Part shown: piece after piece, positions 12,800 to 25,055 of the stretch
How positions within the stretch are numbered: the first letter of the stretch is position 1
Layout: each line of letters begins with the position of its first letter
Assembly (NCBI GenBank): GCA_020152595.1
Contig: JAIGNY010002177.1
Coordinates: 392,001 to 456,000, forward strand
From: Chiridota heheva
Taxonomy: Eukaryota > Echinodermata > Holothuroidea > Apodida > Chiridotidae
DNA: 64,000 nucleotides
Direction of reading: 5' to 3'
Position numbers and translations under genes: made by a program
Notes under the pieces: model-generated
What the model was told of the DNA's origin: nothing
The model's input: the letters and a program-made list of their open reading frames with translations, nothing else
The model's database searches: none

Positions 12800-13135
12800 G
12801 CTCTTGCAAGTATGAGCCTGAATTACCCTCCGCCAATCAAAGACTTCAACAAAGCTAAAGGCGGAGAGATCGAGGCCATCCACCGTCAGCGTGACATGTC
12901 ACCTGACAACAGCTTCAACCCGTTCATCTTCGGCAATGATGTGGATTCAGTCGATGTTGCCACCAGGGTGGCCATGGTCAAGTTCCTAATGTCACCCAAT
13001 GTCCTGGGGAACCACACAGAGCATACCAGGACACTCAGGTTACACCCTCGGCCGGTGGTTGCCTTCCAAGTGCAGAGCTTTTTGGCATCTAGGCCGGTAA
13101 AGACAGACTTCATCGATAGGCTTGCACGAACTCAG
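12800..13135 (+). CDS. MADD: MADD exon 2 (visible), dDENN region
   Basis: The exon has 336 nt and 112 codons, phase 0 at both ends, with acceptor CCCGTACAG|G and donor CTCAG|GTTTG. It opens with ALASMSLN and contains [38 protein letters not shown] and SFLASRP, ending LARTQ. These blocks are diagnostic of MADD and belong to the dDENN end of the Rab guanine-nucleotide exchange module. An in-frame continuation into intron 2 gives a longer but spurious frame to about 13201. A G-rich, degenerate repeat begins about 60 nt after the donor. Confidence 0.95.
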
Positions 13136-13194
13136 GTTTGTAATAAATCAATTATTTTATATCACCAACATGATAGTGAGATTATAGCATCTAT

Positions 13195-13460
13195 ACCATG
13201 AGTGGGTAAGGGTCGGTGTGTTGGGGAAGCTAATTTAGTGGGTTTGGAATGGTACTTTGGTGAAGGTGTTTATGTGGAGGTTAGGGAGGATGTTTGGGTA
13301 GGTTGGGGAAAGTACTTTTGTGAGGTGGGGAAGCTATTTTGGTGGGTTGGGGAGGGTACTTTAGTGGGTTTGAGAAGGATTTTGATAGGGTTTGAACAGG
13401 AGTTAGAGGGTAGTTGGTGTTACTCTGAATTGAAGGTATGGACAAGTTTAGAGAGGTAAA
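13195..13460. repeat. Degenerate GTGGGTTTGG-rich tandem sequence
   Basis: Irregular repeats of GGTTGGGGAAGNTA, TTTTGGTGGG and AGGGTACTTT fill the second half of the short intron between exons 2 and 3. An open frame here (13202-13459) reflects composition. Confidence 0.7.
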
Positions 13461-13535
13461 GTGAAAGTCACTGCTTGCATAAGTCAGTAATAATTACCAG
13501 TGTAATTTCATCATCATTGTTTTTATGTCTTTCAG

Positions 13536-13875
13536 GCGGTTGAATATTTTGGAGAGTATTGTTTGAGTCCTAGTAACGTCACTTTTCTGAGAATCCAGAC
13601 TGGCCTGTTTGATCCTCAAATGATCGGAGACAAACAAAAATGGTTCCGGGAACAACTACTCCCGGTAACATTTACCGTCTACTTTGACAACTGTACACTG
13701 ACTGCTGCTCTCTCACACAATTCTGAGGAGGTATCTGATTCGTCGAATCCGACGGATGAAAGTGGAGAAGAGAGTGAGAGGGAGGCAGACAGCGATGGTA
13801 GCTCATCGTCCTATTCTTCTCTCGAGGATTATGTAAATGACATGATGAACAGTGACATCAGCGGTGACGTCCAAG
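13536..13875 (+). CDS. MADD: MADD exon 3 (visible), post-DENN and acidic serine-rich linker
   Basis: The exon has 340 nt, is entered in phase 0 and left in phase 1, with acceptor GTCTTTCAG|G and donor CAAG|GTGCAG. It starts AVEYFGEYCLSPSN, directly continuing LARTQ as in other MADD proteins, and goes on with FDPQMIGDKQKWF. The second half is acidic and serine-rich, with a run reading SDGSSSSYSSLEDYVNDMM and then SDISGDVQ. In the family this linker follows the DENN module, is phosphorylatable and is subject to alternative splicing. The donor is weaker than those of the other exons. The frame would also read through to a stop at about 13919, so an intron-retained short form is possible but unproven. 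Confidence 0.93.
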
Positions 13876-14610
13876 GTGCAGGATTTATTTTTATTTTATG
13901 CTTATATCTTTTGTTTTAAGATGACGATTAAGAATTTGCGGGGAAAGTGGAGTAATTCCTATCACTATACGCATAAACTATGGTTTGTTTTTGAGATTTG
14001 GACCAATTAGCAGCAAGCTATTCATGAATGCTACCTATTCCTGAAGGGCTTGTAATGAACTAATTGAAATGGAAGGTAATATTACACCAAAAATTGTCAG
14101 AAAATACCTGAAATGGGTCAATCAGATTGCTTAACAAGTGTTGTCGATAACATCTGATACTTTAAATGCCTTCGGGGCCTAGATTAGACCAATCAGATGG
14201 CCCTTTGTCAGTCAGATCAGCCGAATTGTATGATTTAAACCTTTAACCTGTACAGCCTGTTTCAGTGTTATCCAGCAATATTATTGAAGTGAATGTTATT
14301 ATTGAATTATATATTATATTTTATTGAAATGGGTTTGCTTTGCCCGCCTATTACTACACTGCTAATGTCCACAGAATAATTTCATATTTCCCGAAAAATT
14401 ATCCTCATAAATGTGTGGTGCTGAGACTTGAGTAGCCTCTATATATTTAATAGGTAATCAAGCAGAAAGGAAGAGGAACACAGATTTCCAATTACCTTTC
14501 GGGGGATTTAGGTTATGTCGAGATGGCTCTTACTTTAATTGAAAGAATAAATTCACCAACAAAAGTCTACTTGATAAGAGTTGTGACTAGATAGTTTGAA
14601 CTGAAGCTTA
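13876..14610. other. Intron 3, unannotated part
   Basis: AT-rich intron sequence with no recognised element before the foldback element at 14611. Confidence 0.5.
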
Positions 14611-15175
14611 AAAGGATTATTTTAGTGGTCAAGCATCTTCATCTCATATGAAAGATGACTTCAAAAGAAACAAAATGGTGAAGAAAGCATTCAAAAATCT
14701 TATTCTGTTAAGGAGATATTTAAGTTTAAAGTTTGTTATCATTTCTGTAGAAGCAACTGAAATGAGACTATTCGTGATGTCATAGCCTCAGATTCCTCAA
14801 AAGTCTTTATGTATTGTATCATATTTTATCCTGTGATTTTGTGGCTTGAAAACCATGGGATATGTCAAAAAAGTAGTAAAACTGAATCTAGGAAGAGTAT
14901 CTATGATATATTACCTAAAGAAAGTTTGAGAATAATTTAAAAGTGACAAAATTAAATATACATTCTTTAAAACACATAAAGATTTTGAGGAATCTCAGGC
15001 TGTGACATCACAACTAGTCTGATTTCAGTCGTTTCTACACAAATGATACCAAACTTTAAACTTGCATATCTCTTAAACGGAATAAGATTTTTGAATGATT
15101 TCTTCACTATTTTGTTTCTTTCGAAGTCCTCTTTTGTATAAAATAAAGTTGCTTGACCCCTGAACTAATCCTTTA
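14611..15175. mobile_element. Foldback element family A, most complete copy
   Basis: A 565-bp palindromic element. The left arm begins TTAAAAGGATTATTTTAGTGG and runs through AAAGAAACAAAATGGTGAAG, CAAAAATCTTATTCTGTTAAG and GTGATGTCATAGCCTCAGATT. The right arm is the inverted complement of the same segments and ends GACCCCTGAACTAATCCTTTAA. Arms are about 200 bp and imperfect. The centre carries ATGGGATATGTCAAAAAAGT. It encodes nothing, so it resembles a long-TIR MITE; the target duplication could not be fixed. At least eight more copies or fragments are in this window. Confidence 0.85.
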
Positions 15176-15654
15176 AGAGATCAAACCAATCAATTGATAT
15201 AACAGATACAAATGAAGCAATTGTAATCACTTTCTGTTCGGCAATCATTCGCGGAAGGAAACTATAAGTTTCAAGCATGATATTTGAGAGTTGTTGGTCT
15301 TGTTGATTGTTTTATGAATGAATGCATCAAGTTTGGATTTGACTAACCTTCTGAAATCATCAGCTCCTGATGGTAAAATAAAGCTGCCATCAATAACCGA
15401 ATGCGTTGGCGGATGAATGAATATTTAATGATGAAGTAGTTGAGTTTTACAATCCAATCAGTTTCTGATGGCGGATCATGCAACTGAGTGTTTTTGTTTA
15501 TCATTAGAGAAATTGACTTGTATGCAATCTAGCCTCCTGTGGCTTATGCCAAGTGATGGAATCATACGAGAGCAATCTTAGGATTGAAAGTGAATGATAG
15601 TAATGATATCCACAGCTTTCGTTGTGACACTTTGCAGGAAATTGTTTTTAACTG

Positions 15655-15975
15655 GGCTGACAAATTGACTTACGCCCATGTAAAGATCATGAGTTGCATT
15701 GGTTAAGGATTCTAGCCTAAATTTGAAAGGTAGGGGGTTTAATTTCCGTCATGAGCGCTGCATTGTGTCCTTGAGCAAGACACTTTACTTGCTTCAGTCC
15801 ACTCAGCTGTAAAGTGAGTGCCAGTACTGCTGGGGAGTTAATCTGCAATGGACTGGTGTCCTGTCCAGGGGGAGTTATGTGCTCTCATCCACTTGCGTCA
15901 TCGAAACAGGGATAAGCACCGTCCCTTATGGGCCTAAAACGGTTCAAATGGATTTAGCTTTAGCCATGTAAAGGT
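15655..15975 (+). mobile_element. SINE-like element with CTTGAGCAAGACACTT core
   Basis: A tRNA-like head is strongly decayed (GGGTTTAATTTCC near the expected B box). It is followed by TGTGTCCTTGAGCAAGACAC, TTGCTTCAGTCCACTCAGCT and, at the end, TTATGGGCCTAAAACGGTTC. The CTTGAGCAAGACACTT motif resembles the conserved central domain shared by SINEs of many aquatic deuterostomes. The named SINE family was not determined. Confidence 0.65.
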
Positions 15976-16213
15976 AATCAAAAATGTGGTATTTGAACAA
16001 ATAAATATTTGACATGAAAAGATCATAAATTCATTTCTTTATAGGCCGTTTCTCTTTAACCATTTAGTTAACAAACAAAACAACACCCAGCAAACTTGAA
16101 AATTTGAAAGTAAAAAGTGAAATTTGTCAGAACGACTTTTGAGGAATGTGAGGATGTGATGTCACAGCTAGTCTAGTTTCAGTCGTTTCTACACAAATGA
16201 GACAGAACTTTCA

Positions 16214-16739
16214 AGGATTAGTTCAGTGGTCAACCAATTTTATCTTACATGAAAGAGAACTTTAGTAGAAACAACATGGTGAAGAAGTACTTCAATATCT
16301 TATTCTGTTAAGGAGATATTCAAGTTTAAAGCTCTGTCTTATGTATGTGAAATGACTAGTGTAGTATGTCCACTGTGGTAGTTTAAAAAAAAAATGTGTT
16401 TTACTACTATTTGAATTGTTTTGCCCCAAAGTTTCTTCAGGTAGCAAATTATAATTACCCCTTACAAGATCCTTACAAGACTCTGTTTTACTACTTTTCC
16501 GACATATCCAATGGTCACAGGACAAAATATAATGAACTGCATAAAGATTTTGAGGAGTCTGAGACTATGACATTACAACTAGTCTGATTTCAGTCGTTTC
16601 TACACAAATGATGCCAAACTTAAAACTTAAATATCTTAATGGAATAAGATTTTTGAATGCTTTCTTTACCATTTGGTTTCGTTGTAAGTCCTCTTTACAT
16701 GAGATTAACTTGTTTAACCACTGAGGTAAATCTTTCAGA
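16214..16739. mobile_element. Foldback element family A copy
   Basis: The left arm starts CAAGGATTAGTTCAGTGGTC and the right arm ends TTTAACCACTGAGGTAAATC. Internal TTCTTCAGGTAGCAAATTA and CATATCCAATGG are shared with other copies. The 85 bp immediately upstream carries an extra piece of right-arm sequence (TTTCAGTCGTTTCTACACAA), suggesting a nested or partially duplicated copy. Confidence 0.8.
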
Positions 16740-17767
16740 ATCTAAAAAGGTGATACTATCCTTAACTCTGTAAACTACCTAGTTTTTTCTTTACAGTCCT
16801 CTTTTATCCATTATCAGAACCTTCCAGAATTCAACTTCTAGGCTGAAATATTCAGACTTTATTCATTTATTTTCTTCAATGTCTTGCTGGTGGCACAAGG
16901 CATAGCTGTACTTCATTACGATCCTAAAGCCGCATTAAAAATATGTCCTAAACACCTGATAATTAACAGAAAACTGGTCGGGTGATCATATTACGTACCC
17001 CCGCTTCAGATTTGCATCACTTGTTTACTCGCGCATTAAATTATAGGATACAGTTTCCAAGCTCCACGACACAATTCATGCATAAGTGATTAAACTAACG
17101 TGAAGGATTGTAAGGCATGCAATCGTGTCTGGAAATTCTCCTGCTATGCTTGAAAGTCGATATTACTTTTGTGGGTTGTTCCAATTAGTGGAGGTGAGAT
17201 GTTGCATGCATTCAATTTGGACAATTTTTTAATGTGGCGGCTAGATTGTCGTGTTCATCACCTTTTGTAAAGATCAGATTCCTCACTTGTGACATTGCGT
17301 AGGTTTTCCACGTTTGACATTTGGTTGAAAATGTTAAAGTATGTGGAAATGTAGAACAGTTTTCTCTTCAACCACTCACCGAAAAAAACATGAAATTCTC
17401 AATTTAATAGTCTTTGATTTTTGAAAATAGGATATAGTTTTCGAGTTTTGGGTAAAGTAAAACAGTTTCTTTTTTCATCATATTGAAAAAATATGGTGTA
17501 TAAACAGGAAAACACATCAAAATGCCTTCTCCAGCTTGAAATTGGTTGGGGTTTTGGGGGAGGTAGGGAGGGGGTATGGTAAACATATAATCCTCTTCAT
17601 TAGGATTATCTTCCCTCGATATATTGAAGAATTTTGTTAGTTATTTTAGATTTCAGAAATTTTATCCAGAGATTTATCTTTGATTTATGTTATTTTTTAC
17701 TGTATTTTAGATTAAAGATATTTTTACTGTATTTCAGATTTAAGATATATTTTTTGTTCTCAAACAG
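16740..17767. other. Intron 3, last part, no feature recognised
   Basis: Unique-looking AT-rich intron. It ends with TTTTACTGTATTTNAGATT-like near-repeats just before exon 4; these include AG dinucleotides upstream of the real acceptor. Confidence 0.4.
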
Positions 17768-17916
17768 AAGATAAAGATGCTTGTGGAAGCCTGTACAGTG
17801 GAGTGGATGAGACAAGCATTTATCAGCCGCCCGATTCCCTCCAGATACCGCCTGAAATCGCTCAGAACGACTCAAGTCAGTCCATGCCTGACAGTGACTC
17901 CTCCAGTAGCCAGGAT
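17768..17916 (+). CDS. MADD: MADD exon 4 (visible), variable linker
   Basis: The exon has 149 nt, is entered in phase 1 and left in phase 0. The acceptor is TTCTCAAACAG|A and the donor is GAT|GTAAGT, a near-consensus site. Joined to exon 3 it reads EDKDACGSLYSGVDETSI, then PPDSLQIPPEI, and ends SDSSSSQD. This region is poorly conserved between phyla, so the assignment rests on strand, splice sites, exact phase agreement with exons 3 and 6, and the acidic serine-rich composition expected here. It was missed by simple open-frame scanning because the exon is short. Confidence 0.8.
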
Positions 17917-17954
17917 GTAAGTGCTTTGTATATTGTATAGTCAATGATAACTTA

Positions 17955-18141
17955 CAGGACCAGTGATACCTCAATCATCAAGTATCAGGTTGTCTGAAGT
18001 TGCATTTAAGTCAAAGGAACACAAACTGCCCTTTCTATAGCTGTAACATTCGTTTGCTGTACATATATATGTATGTAGGTATGTATGTATGAAGGTATGT
18101 ATGTATGTAGGTATGTAGGTATATAGGTATGTATATATATT

Positions 18142-18177
<36 letters not shown>

Positions 18178-18311
18178 ATATTTATATATATATAATATAT
18201 ATATAGATATATATGTATATATATATATATTATACATACATATATTTATATATATATATTATATACATATACAACATACATTTCATACATATACATACAT
18301 ACATACCTACA

Positions 18312-18347
<36 letters not shown>

Positions 18348-19235
18348 TATTATATAGATTCATTTAATTGCTGTATATATATATATATATATATACATAT
18401 ATACATATATATATATATAGATAGATAGATACATACATACATACATACATACATACATGTTTAAAATTAACAAGAACTTAAAGGACCAGGGACATCTCTA
18501 ATCAACTAATCTTAGATTGTTGTAAGATGCTTTAAAGTCAAAGGAACACAGCCTTGTCTTGTATACATCTGTTACACATTTATTTTTTTGTAGATTTTTT
18601 AAAAACCTGCAGGAATGTAGAGGACCAATGACACCTAAACAACAATTGTTGATTGTCTTAAGGTAGGACCTAAACAACAATTGCTTCATTGACACCTACA
18701 CAACAATTGCTTGAATGTTTTAAGATAAAGATATATTTAACCTTATAAAGTATTTAAAGAATCAGGGACACCTCTAATCAACATATACCTGATTGTCTAA
18801 AGGAGCTTCAAAAGCATAGGGACACTAAAGTGACATTTATACAGCTTTAACATTCATTTTCCCCATAAATATTTATAATCAAAAAAAAAAAAAAAAAAAA
18901 ATCGTTTCAGGACCAGGGACGCCTAAATCAACCAATTTTAAACGTGTCTTTAAGTGGCTCTAAACTCATAGGACAAATAAACAGTTCTTACATGGTTTTA
19001 GACTCAAGAAGTAGTTAGCGGGCCTAGGACACATGTAATCAACAATCACCAGAATGCCTTAAGCAGCTTTAAAAATCATATCAGCCCATAAAATTACATT
19101 GATACAGCTTCAACATTCATCTGCTGTACGTAATCTCATGAAGAATTTAAAGGGCCAGTGACACCTAATCACCAATCACCAAATTTGTCTTAAATAGCTT
19201 TAAGAATCAAAGAAGCACATAACATGTGGTTTATA
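17955..19235. repeat. Degenerate tandem units of about 115-130 bp interrupted by a microsatellite
   Basis: Each unit holds GGACCAGGGACACCT-like, CAATCA, GATTGTCTTAAG-like, TTTAA.TCAAAGGAACACA and TACAGCTNTAACATTCAT motifs in that order. Units are near 17955, 18480, 18615, 18765, 18905, 19020 and 19150. The series starts about 40 nt after the exon 4 donor. A poly(A) run of about 21 is at 18881. Confidence 0.7.
18061..18460. repeat. (GTAT)n / (AT)n / (ATAC)n microsatellite cluster
   Basis: About 400 bp of GTATGTATGTAG, long TATATA and CATACATACATA tracts. The two halves are roughly inverted complements, so a large cruciform or hairpin is possible. The frame at 18213-18428 is low complexity and not a gene. 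Confidence 0.95.
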
Positions 19236-19950
19236 GAATATCAGATTTTGGTACTTTTTTATGCAAAGAATTATTCAAATTTATAATTTGTGATAGGTGC
19301 TAGTTTGTGATTTTGTGATTATCAGAGAATGCATTATCCGTGACATAGTGACATTTTGTGACAAAATTTCATTCTCCAAAAATCTGTGACATTTTGAAAA
19401 TTTTGTGACAAAATGTGACAGAATGAACATAAACAGATGCATTAAAATTTGTCTGGCATTTTATGATGTTTTACCCCTTCACTCACATTTATTTATTGGT
19501 AATTTGATGCTGCATTTTAGTGGTGAATGCCATTTTTATGAAACAGACATAACCAAATGATCCTTTTATGAGTATCACCGGTCAACTGGTCATGATGTGT
19601 GAATCTATACTAATCAAATGTGACAACGGGCAAAGGCAAAACAGATTTGACTTTCTGTGCAAAAGGTGCCAAAAGTTATAAGACATTTATGTGACATTTG
19701 AAATTTTGTGACATGACATTTTGTGACAAGCCATGGATCATCACTCCATTCTCTGGAATGGAAAAGTGATAGGAGCCAAAAATACCAGTTATACCCCTTT
19801 GCTAGATTTTGATGATTGATTATTGAAGAAATTATTCAAATTTATCACTTGTGATTGCTTGTAGTCTATAATTCCCTTAAAAGAACCATGAAAAGGGAGG
19901 GGGAAAAAATGTCATTTTGACACCTTTTGTCAAACTTTTGATACTTATTA
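19236..19950. repeat. Low-complexity TTTTGTGACA-rich stretch
   Basis: Scattered repeats of GTGACATTTTGTGACAAAAT and ATTCAAATTTAT. No gene. Confidence 0.5.
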
Positions 19951-20570
19951 GAGGGATTTCATCACTCGACTCTGACTCCACTGGAAGCCATTTTGCAGGG
20001 CAGGGCGTTGTTGCGTTTCACACATCTTCACACAGCTCAGTCACATCACACGTACATGTATAACAAACATACTATATGCTAACCTACCAACAAATTTAGC
20101 AAATTTTACTGATTGCAGTTTTTTGTTCGCTTACAATTTTACTTCATATTTTCTTTTAAGTTTTATATATTCACGGGAATACAAAGAGTACCTTTTACTT
20201 GAACGCCATCTGATTGTTTGTTAGACTCAGACAAATCCTACACACCTGATATAAAGTGCTCGCTGCAAATCCTAGTGTGTATAGTAGGTTGAAAGCCGTC
20301 ACGTCATACAACAGAAACCCACTTTAAATGCCATTCAGGATCAGATGGAAATAGAGAAAATATCTTTTCATTCCCCCGCACACATCTATTAGTGCAACTA
20401 ACGGACAGCAAGATTCCTGTATAATCATCTTACAAAAATAATCTTATATAACAACATGAAAATGTACGTAGTCTAATTAAGTGTACAGCAGGCGACAGTG
20501 TTCCTGCCCGAAAAAATGGCGATGTAATCAGTCATGTGACCTCATAACGTCAGCTGAAACCCTTAATGGC
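19951..20570 (+). repeat. Dispersed repeat E, copy 1 (about 620 bp)
   Basis: Closely matches 41479-42110 in the same orientation along its whole length, from GGGATTTCATCA through CATTTTGCAGGGCAG, CTCGCTGCAAATCCTAGT and CCGCACACATCTATTAGTGC to TGTGACCTCATAACGTCAGC. No open frame. Origin unknown. Confidence 0.85.
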
Positions 20571-21004
20571 AAGAATTTACAGCTTTTCATGGGGCCATGG
20601 TAATGAGGGTTCCCTAAACATCAGTATTCAAAATCATTTTCATTGAAAAACAATTTTTGTGCAACTTATTCTTCCTGGTTTTCAACTTTGAATAGTAGGT
20701 GAACATCAAATGTTTTAAAGCTCTCGGCATGTAAAAATACTTAGTGAATACTAGTGAATACTAGTACTAATAGCCATCCAGAGTGGAATGCAATTACTTT
20801 GGAAAATTTGCACAAATTTCGCACAAAACAATTTCAACCAGCCTTAGAATGTTGTCAGTTTTCTGTAAGATAACTTGCTCTACAAATTCCTGAACAGTTA
20901 CAAGAATGGCAAAAATTAATTTTTTAATTGAGTTTTTTCTGTATACCTTTTAGCATTAGTATTTAAGATAAGATAACTAATATATTTGGGTATGCATGAA
21001 TTTG
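20571..21004. other. Intron 4, no feature recognised
   Basis: AT-rich sequence with a short direct repeat of AATACTAGTG near 20745-20765. Confidence 0.4.
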
Positions 21005-21486
21005 TTAGGGATTGATATGGTAACAGCAAACAAACAATGTTTGGGGTTGATATGGTAATAGCAAACAAACAATGTTTGGGGTTGATATGGTAACAGCAAA
21101 CAAACAAATTTGCGTTTAATATGGTAACAGCAAACACACTGTTTGGGGTTGATATGTTAACAGCAAGCACACAATGTTTGGGGTTGATATGTAAACAGCA
21201 AGCAAACAATGTTTGGAGTTGATATGGTAACAGTAAACAAAAAATGTTTGGGGTTGATATGGTAACAGCAAACAAACAATGTTTGGGGTTGATATGGTAA
21301 CAGCAAACAAACAATGTTTGGGGTTGATATGGTAACAGCAAGCAAACAATGTTTGGGGTTGATATGGTAACAGCAAACAAACAATGTTTGGGGTTGATAT
21401 GGTAACAGCAAGCAAACAATGTTGATATGGTAACAGCAAACGCACAATGTTTGGGGTTGATATGGTAACAGCAAACAAACAATGTA
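21005..21486. repeat. 35-bp minisatellite, about 13.5 units
   Basis: The unit is TTGATATGGTAACAGCAAAC followed by AAACAATGTTTGGGG. Because 35 is not a multiple of three, each frame cycles over three units; the minus strand stays open for over 100 codons in three overlapping frames. These have no independent support as genes. Confidence 0.95.
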
Positions 21487-21964
21487 TATTGGTGGCCTGA
21501 TGAATTCTAAGCAATAATTGTAAGAAGTGTTTTCTAGTTGCTGCTTTATATTATATTGATATATGTTTAACCTTTGATCAACTGTGTATAGTAAAACTAA
21601 CATTTGTTTAGTAAAGATCAATGTTGAGGCAGAGTGTTTATATGCATATTTAATTGAATGACCTGACTTTAGGAGGGTCATTTGTGAGTGCAAAGTCCTT
21701 TGAACCTTACATTAAATATGCCTATAAACACAATACCAAGACATTAAGCATTTTAGAAATTTGTTGTGTTAGATTGTTTAAAATACATTAAAAACAACTA
21801 AAAAGAAATAAAAATTACATTTATTTTATGCTTTAAAAAAAAAAATTACCTGTTTTAAAAATGGAATAAACCAAATAATCATTGTCGTACATTAACAGTA
21901 TTTAATGCACGGATGCAAATATTCCATATAAATTTTATAAATTAAGGAAAAGAGTCAGTCAGTG
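21487..21964. other. Intron 4, no feature recognised
   Basis: AT-rich spacer between two tandem arrays. Confidence 0.4.
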
Positions 21965-22600
21965 GCGCTCAAATTTAGAGGATTTGGGGATTCAGGTTGT
22001 AGGAAGATCAGTTTGGGGATCGAATTTGGGGGATTTAAATTGTATGAAGATCAGTTTGGGAATCGACTTTTGAGGATTTAACTTGTAGGAACATCAGTTT
22101 GGAGATCCCATTTGGGGATTTAAGTTGAGGAAGATGAGTTTGGGGATCAAATTTTAAGGATTTAAGTTGTAGGAAGATTAATTTGGGGATCGACTTTTGA
22201 GGATTTAAGTTGTAGGAAGATCAGTTTGGGGATCAATTTGGGGATTTTGGGCATTTAAGTTGTAGGAAGATCAGTTTGGGGATCGACTTTTGAGGATTTG
22301 GGGGGATTTTAGTTGTAGGAAGATCAGTTTGAGGATCGACTTTTGAGGATTTGGGGAGATTTTAGTTGTAGGAAGATCAGTTTGGGAATCAATTTGGGGA
22401 TTTGGGGCATTTAAGTTGTAGGAAGACCACCCTAGGGATTGAATTTGGAGCATTTAAGTTGTAGTAACATCAGTTTGGAGATCGAATTTGGGGAATTTAA
22501 GTTGTAGGAAAATCAGTTTAGGGATCAAATTTTGAGGATTTGGGGCATTTAAGTTGTAGGAAGATCAGTTTGGGGATATTTGTAGAGGGTTGTACAAGGG
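21965..22600. repeat. Irregular minisatellite of 43-52-bp units
   Basis: Core AAGTTGTAGGAAGATCAGTT then TGGGGATCGA and either CTTTTGAGGATT or ATTTGGGGATTT. About 13 variable units of unequal length. Confidence 0.9.
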
Positions 22601-22662
22601 GAAATATGGAGCAGGAAAGTAGATAAATGGTTAAAATGGATAGTTTGGGCATAAATAGATTA

Positions 22663-23431
22663 AAGGAATATTTCCACGTTTTTTTTTGTTTTTTTTATTT
22701 CCATGTTTTTTGATAAAATTTCCATATTTCTTTAGTAAAATTCCCATGGTTTTTTGTAATATTGCCATGGTTTTTTTTTGTAATATTCCCATGGATTTTT
22801 GGTAAAATTCCCATGGTTATTGGTAAAATTCCTATGGTTTTTTGTTATATTCACATATAATTTTTGTAATATTCCCATGGTTTTTTGTAAAATTATTTTG
22901 AAAGAGCATACTTTTAGAGCCAATTTGGTACAAAATTCAGGTTGATATCATATTCCGTTCAGGAGATATGGATTTTGAAAGATTTCCCAATTGCATTTTA
23001 AAGTTTTTGTACAGCATGATGAATTCGTATTTGATGATTTCATAGAGGCAATTCTATTACAAATGTTTATGTATTTCTTTGAAGGTTAATTCGTTGTTTC
23101 TGTATAATTAGAAACAATTTTCCAAAAGATATTGCAGTAGGGCATTTTTGGCAATGTATATAAATACCTAACTTTCATCAATTTATTTTTCTATTTGATA
23201 AAAAGGATGATAGATTTTAATGAAATACATGAACTTTGTGGGACAATGTGTTGCTGTGATGTCATAATGAGCCTTTTCTTATTCGTTTACTAGCATTTTT
23301 TGTGAACTCTCAAATTTGAATATCTCCTTGTAGGAATAACATATCAACATGAATTTTGTACTAAATTGTTTCTAAAAATTGTTCTCTTTCTTATTAAAGG
23401 TTATGAAAATACATGGGAGTATTCCTTCAAG
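22663..23431. mobile_element. Palindromic element family B, copy 1
   Basis: Begins AAAGGAATATTTCC and ends GGGAGTATTCCTTCAA. The left half has GAGCCAATTTGGTACAAAAT and TTCCGTTCAGGAGATATGGAT; the right half has their inverted counterparts (AATATCTCCTTGTAGGAATAA, TTTTGTACTAAATTGTTTCT). The arms meet at a centre with AATGTATATAAATACCTAACT. The left terminus is amplified into about nine copies of CCATGGTTTTTTGTAATATT-like sequence (22700-22890). Confidence 0.8.
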
Positions 23432-23519
23432 GAAGGGTACTTTGTAGAAAGAAAAAGAATTAAGGGTACTTTGTAGAAAGGAAAAAGACATTTTTTTTTT
23501 TTTTTAAATTTATATATAG

Positions 23520-24135
23520 TAGTGCTGTCATGACATATCTATTACCGCGATATCTCTTTTTCCACGACATGAAATATGCCTCTTGCGACATATCGCGATA
23601 CCAAAAACCAATACTCAACTAAGAAATTTTCACGCAACTATGCTAGGCTTCTTCGTATGTTACAATTCTAAGGTTACGATATTAAATCTGAACGTTAAGT
23701 TTTGGCCTTTAGAAACGTGCAAAAATATAGTGAAACATAAAAAAGTAATTAAAAATCATGCTCCTTCACCCGATACTGGCACGCTCCGATGTAAGTTGGC
23801 CAAAGAACACAAAATTTGCCCAGAACATGCCTTTTGAGGCTCTCACTTCGATGATTCATGGTCACATCACGTTGGCTGAATTACCAAACACGTGTGTGAT
23901 GCGTGATGAACGTGATAGTCACGCGATCATGCCGTCTGCTAGATCTGCAAATATTTTTTTTTGCGTTTATTATATCATCGAGTAAATTGTAACTCCATGG
24001 TCATATAACGTTAGTGATATCAACAATTTGTGTCTTGAGTCAGTTTTCTTGAAAAGTATCGCGATACTACGATATTTCACGATATTTTTCTTCACGATAA
24101 TCGATACGTAATAGAGCCATGTCGTGACAGCACTA
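23520..24135. mobile_element. Non-autonomous hAT-like transposon, 616 bp, with 8-bp TSD
   Basis: Termini are TAGTGCTGTCATGACAT on the left and the inverted complement of TAGTGCTGTCACGACAT on the right, 16 of 17 matching. Exact 8-bp copies of ATATATAG lie on both sides (23512-23519 and 24136-24143), the target duplication length of the hAT superfamily. Subterminal TATCGCGATA motifs recur near both ends. No transposase frame remains; the two short frames at 23583-23985 are not recognisable. Confidence 0.9.
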
Positions 24136-25055
24136 ATATATAGTTAGTTATATTTAGTTTCATATCCTCAGTGGTACAAGTGTTATCACTCACTGGGATG
24201 ATTAAAGGTAGAGTTCACGTTATTTACTCATTAAAAGGAGTTGTATACCTTTGTGTAATGTCCTCCAAGAATTGAATCCTTCTAGAAATATTCTTTAATT
24301 GTCAAATACCTTCAATATTTGAGTTAATTTTAAAGGGCTTATTTACCTTTAAAGTCATGAAACAACATTTTATTTCACAACTTGTGGAAAAGTACATAGA
24401 AGGCAGCGTATAATCTTTATGAATATCTTGTTTGGCCTTTTATTTTCCACCATAGACAAACAATGGTTATTGAAAGTTAAAAGGGCTATGGATATTAGCA
24501 GATTTAAGATACAGTATGTGAAAGAACATGAAAATCTGAGGATAATAGTTTTTAGAATTTGTAAAAAGCTTATTTAGTGTTCAAGCTATGACCGAACAAA
24601 GTTTCAAAATTTGTTGATTTGTGCGGAATGTGGGATATAGTAAGAGGAACACATCTCAAAATCTTTGTGTAATTCTTTCAATTTGTTCTTCAAATTCAGC
24701 TACCTGTGAATTTTATAATGCCTGTACTAGAGGTTGATAAACTATCAGAATTTGAAGTCATTTCATGTGGTCACTGCACATGGTTAGTAATCATGACATT
24801 AGCATAATATTTACATTAAAATTGACAAAATAATTACTATTTTGAATAAATTGTTTTTCCAGCAAAATTCTTTTAGTAAATTGTTTTCAGCAAAAAATCA
24901 ACGGAGTGTGTGTGTGAGTTTATACCATGAATTCCCTCAAGTGACCATGAATTCAAAGTTATTTATTCGATTATTTTACAGGGTAGGAAAATTCTCAAAT
25001 ATTCCCTCGGGGTAAAATATTGTGCTTAAAAGTATTTGCACTATTGCAAATATGA
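24136..25055. other. Intron 4, no gene recognised
   Basis: AT-rich sequence without clear repeats. Confidence 0.4.

Noticed and set aside
20916-21693. Minus-strand frames of 130-190 codons
   Set aside because: Generated by the 35-bp array; the reading cycles through frames and ends in non-repeat intron DNA.
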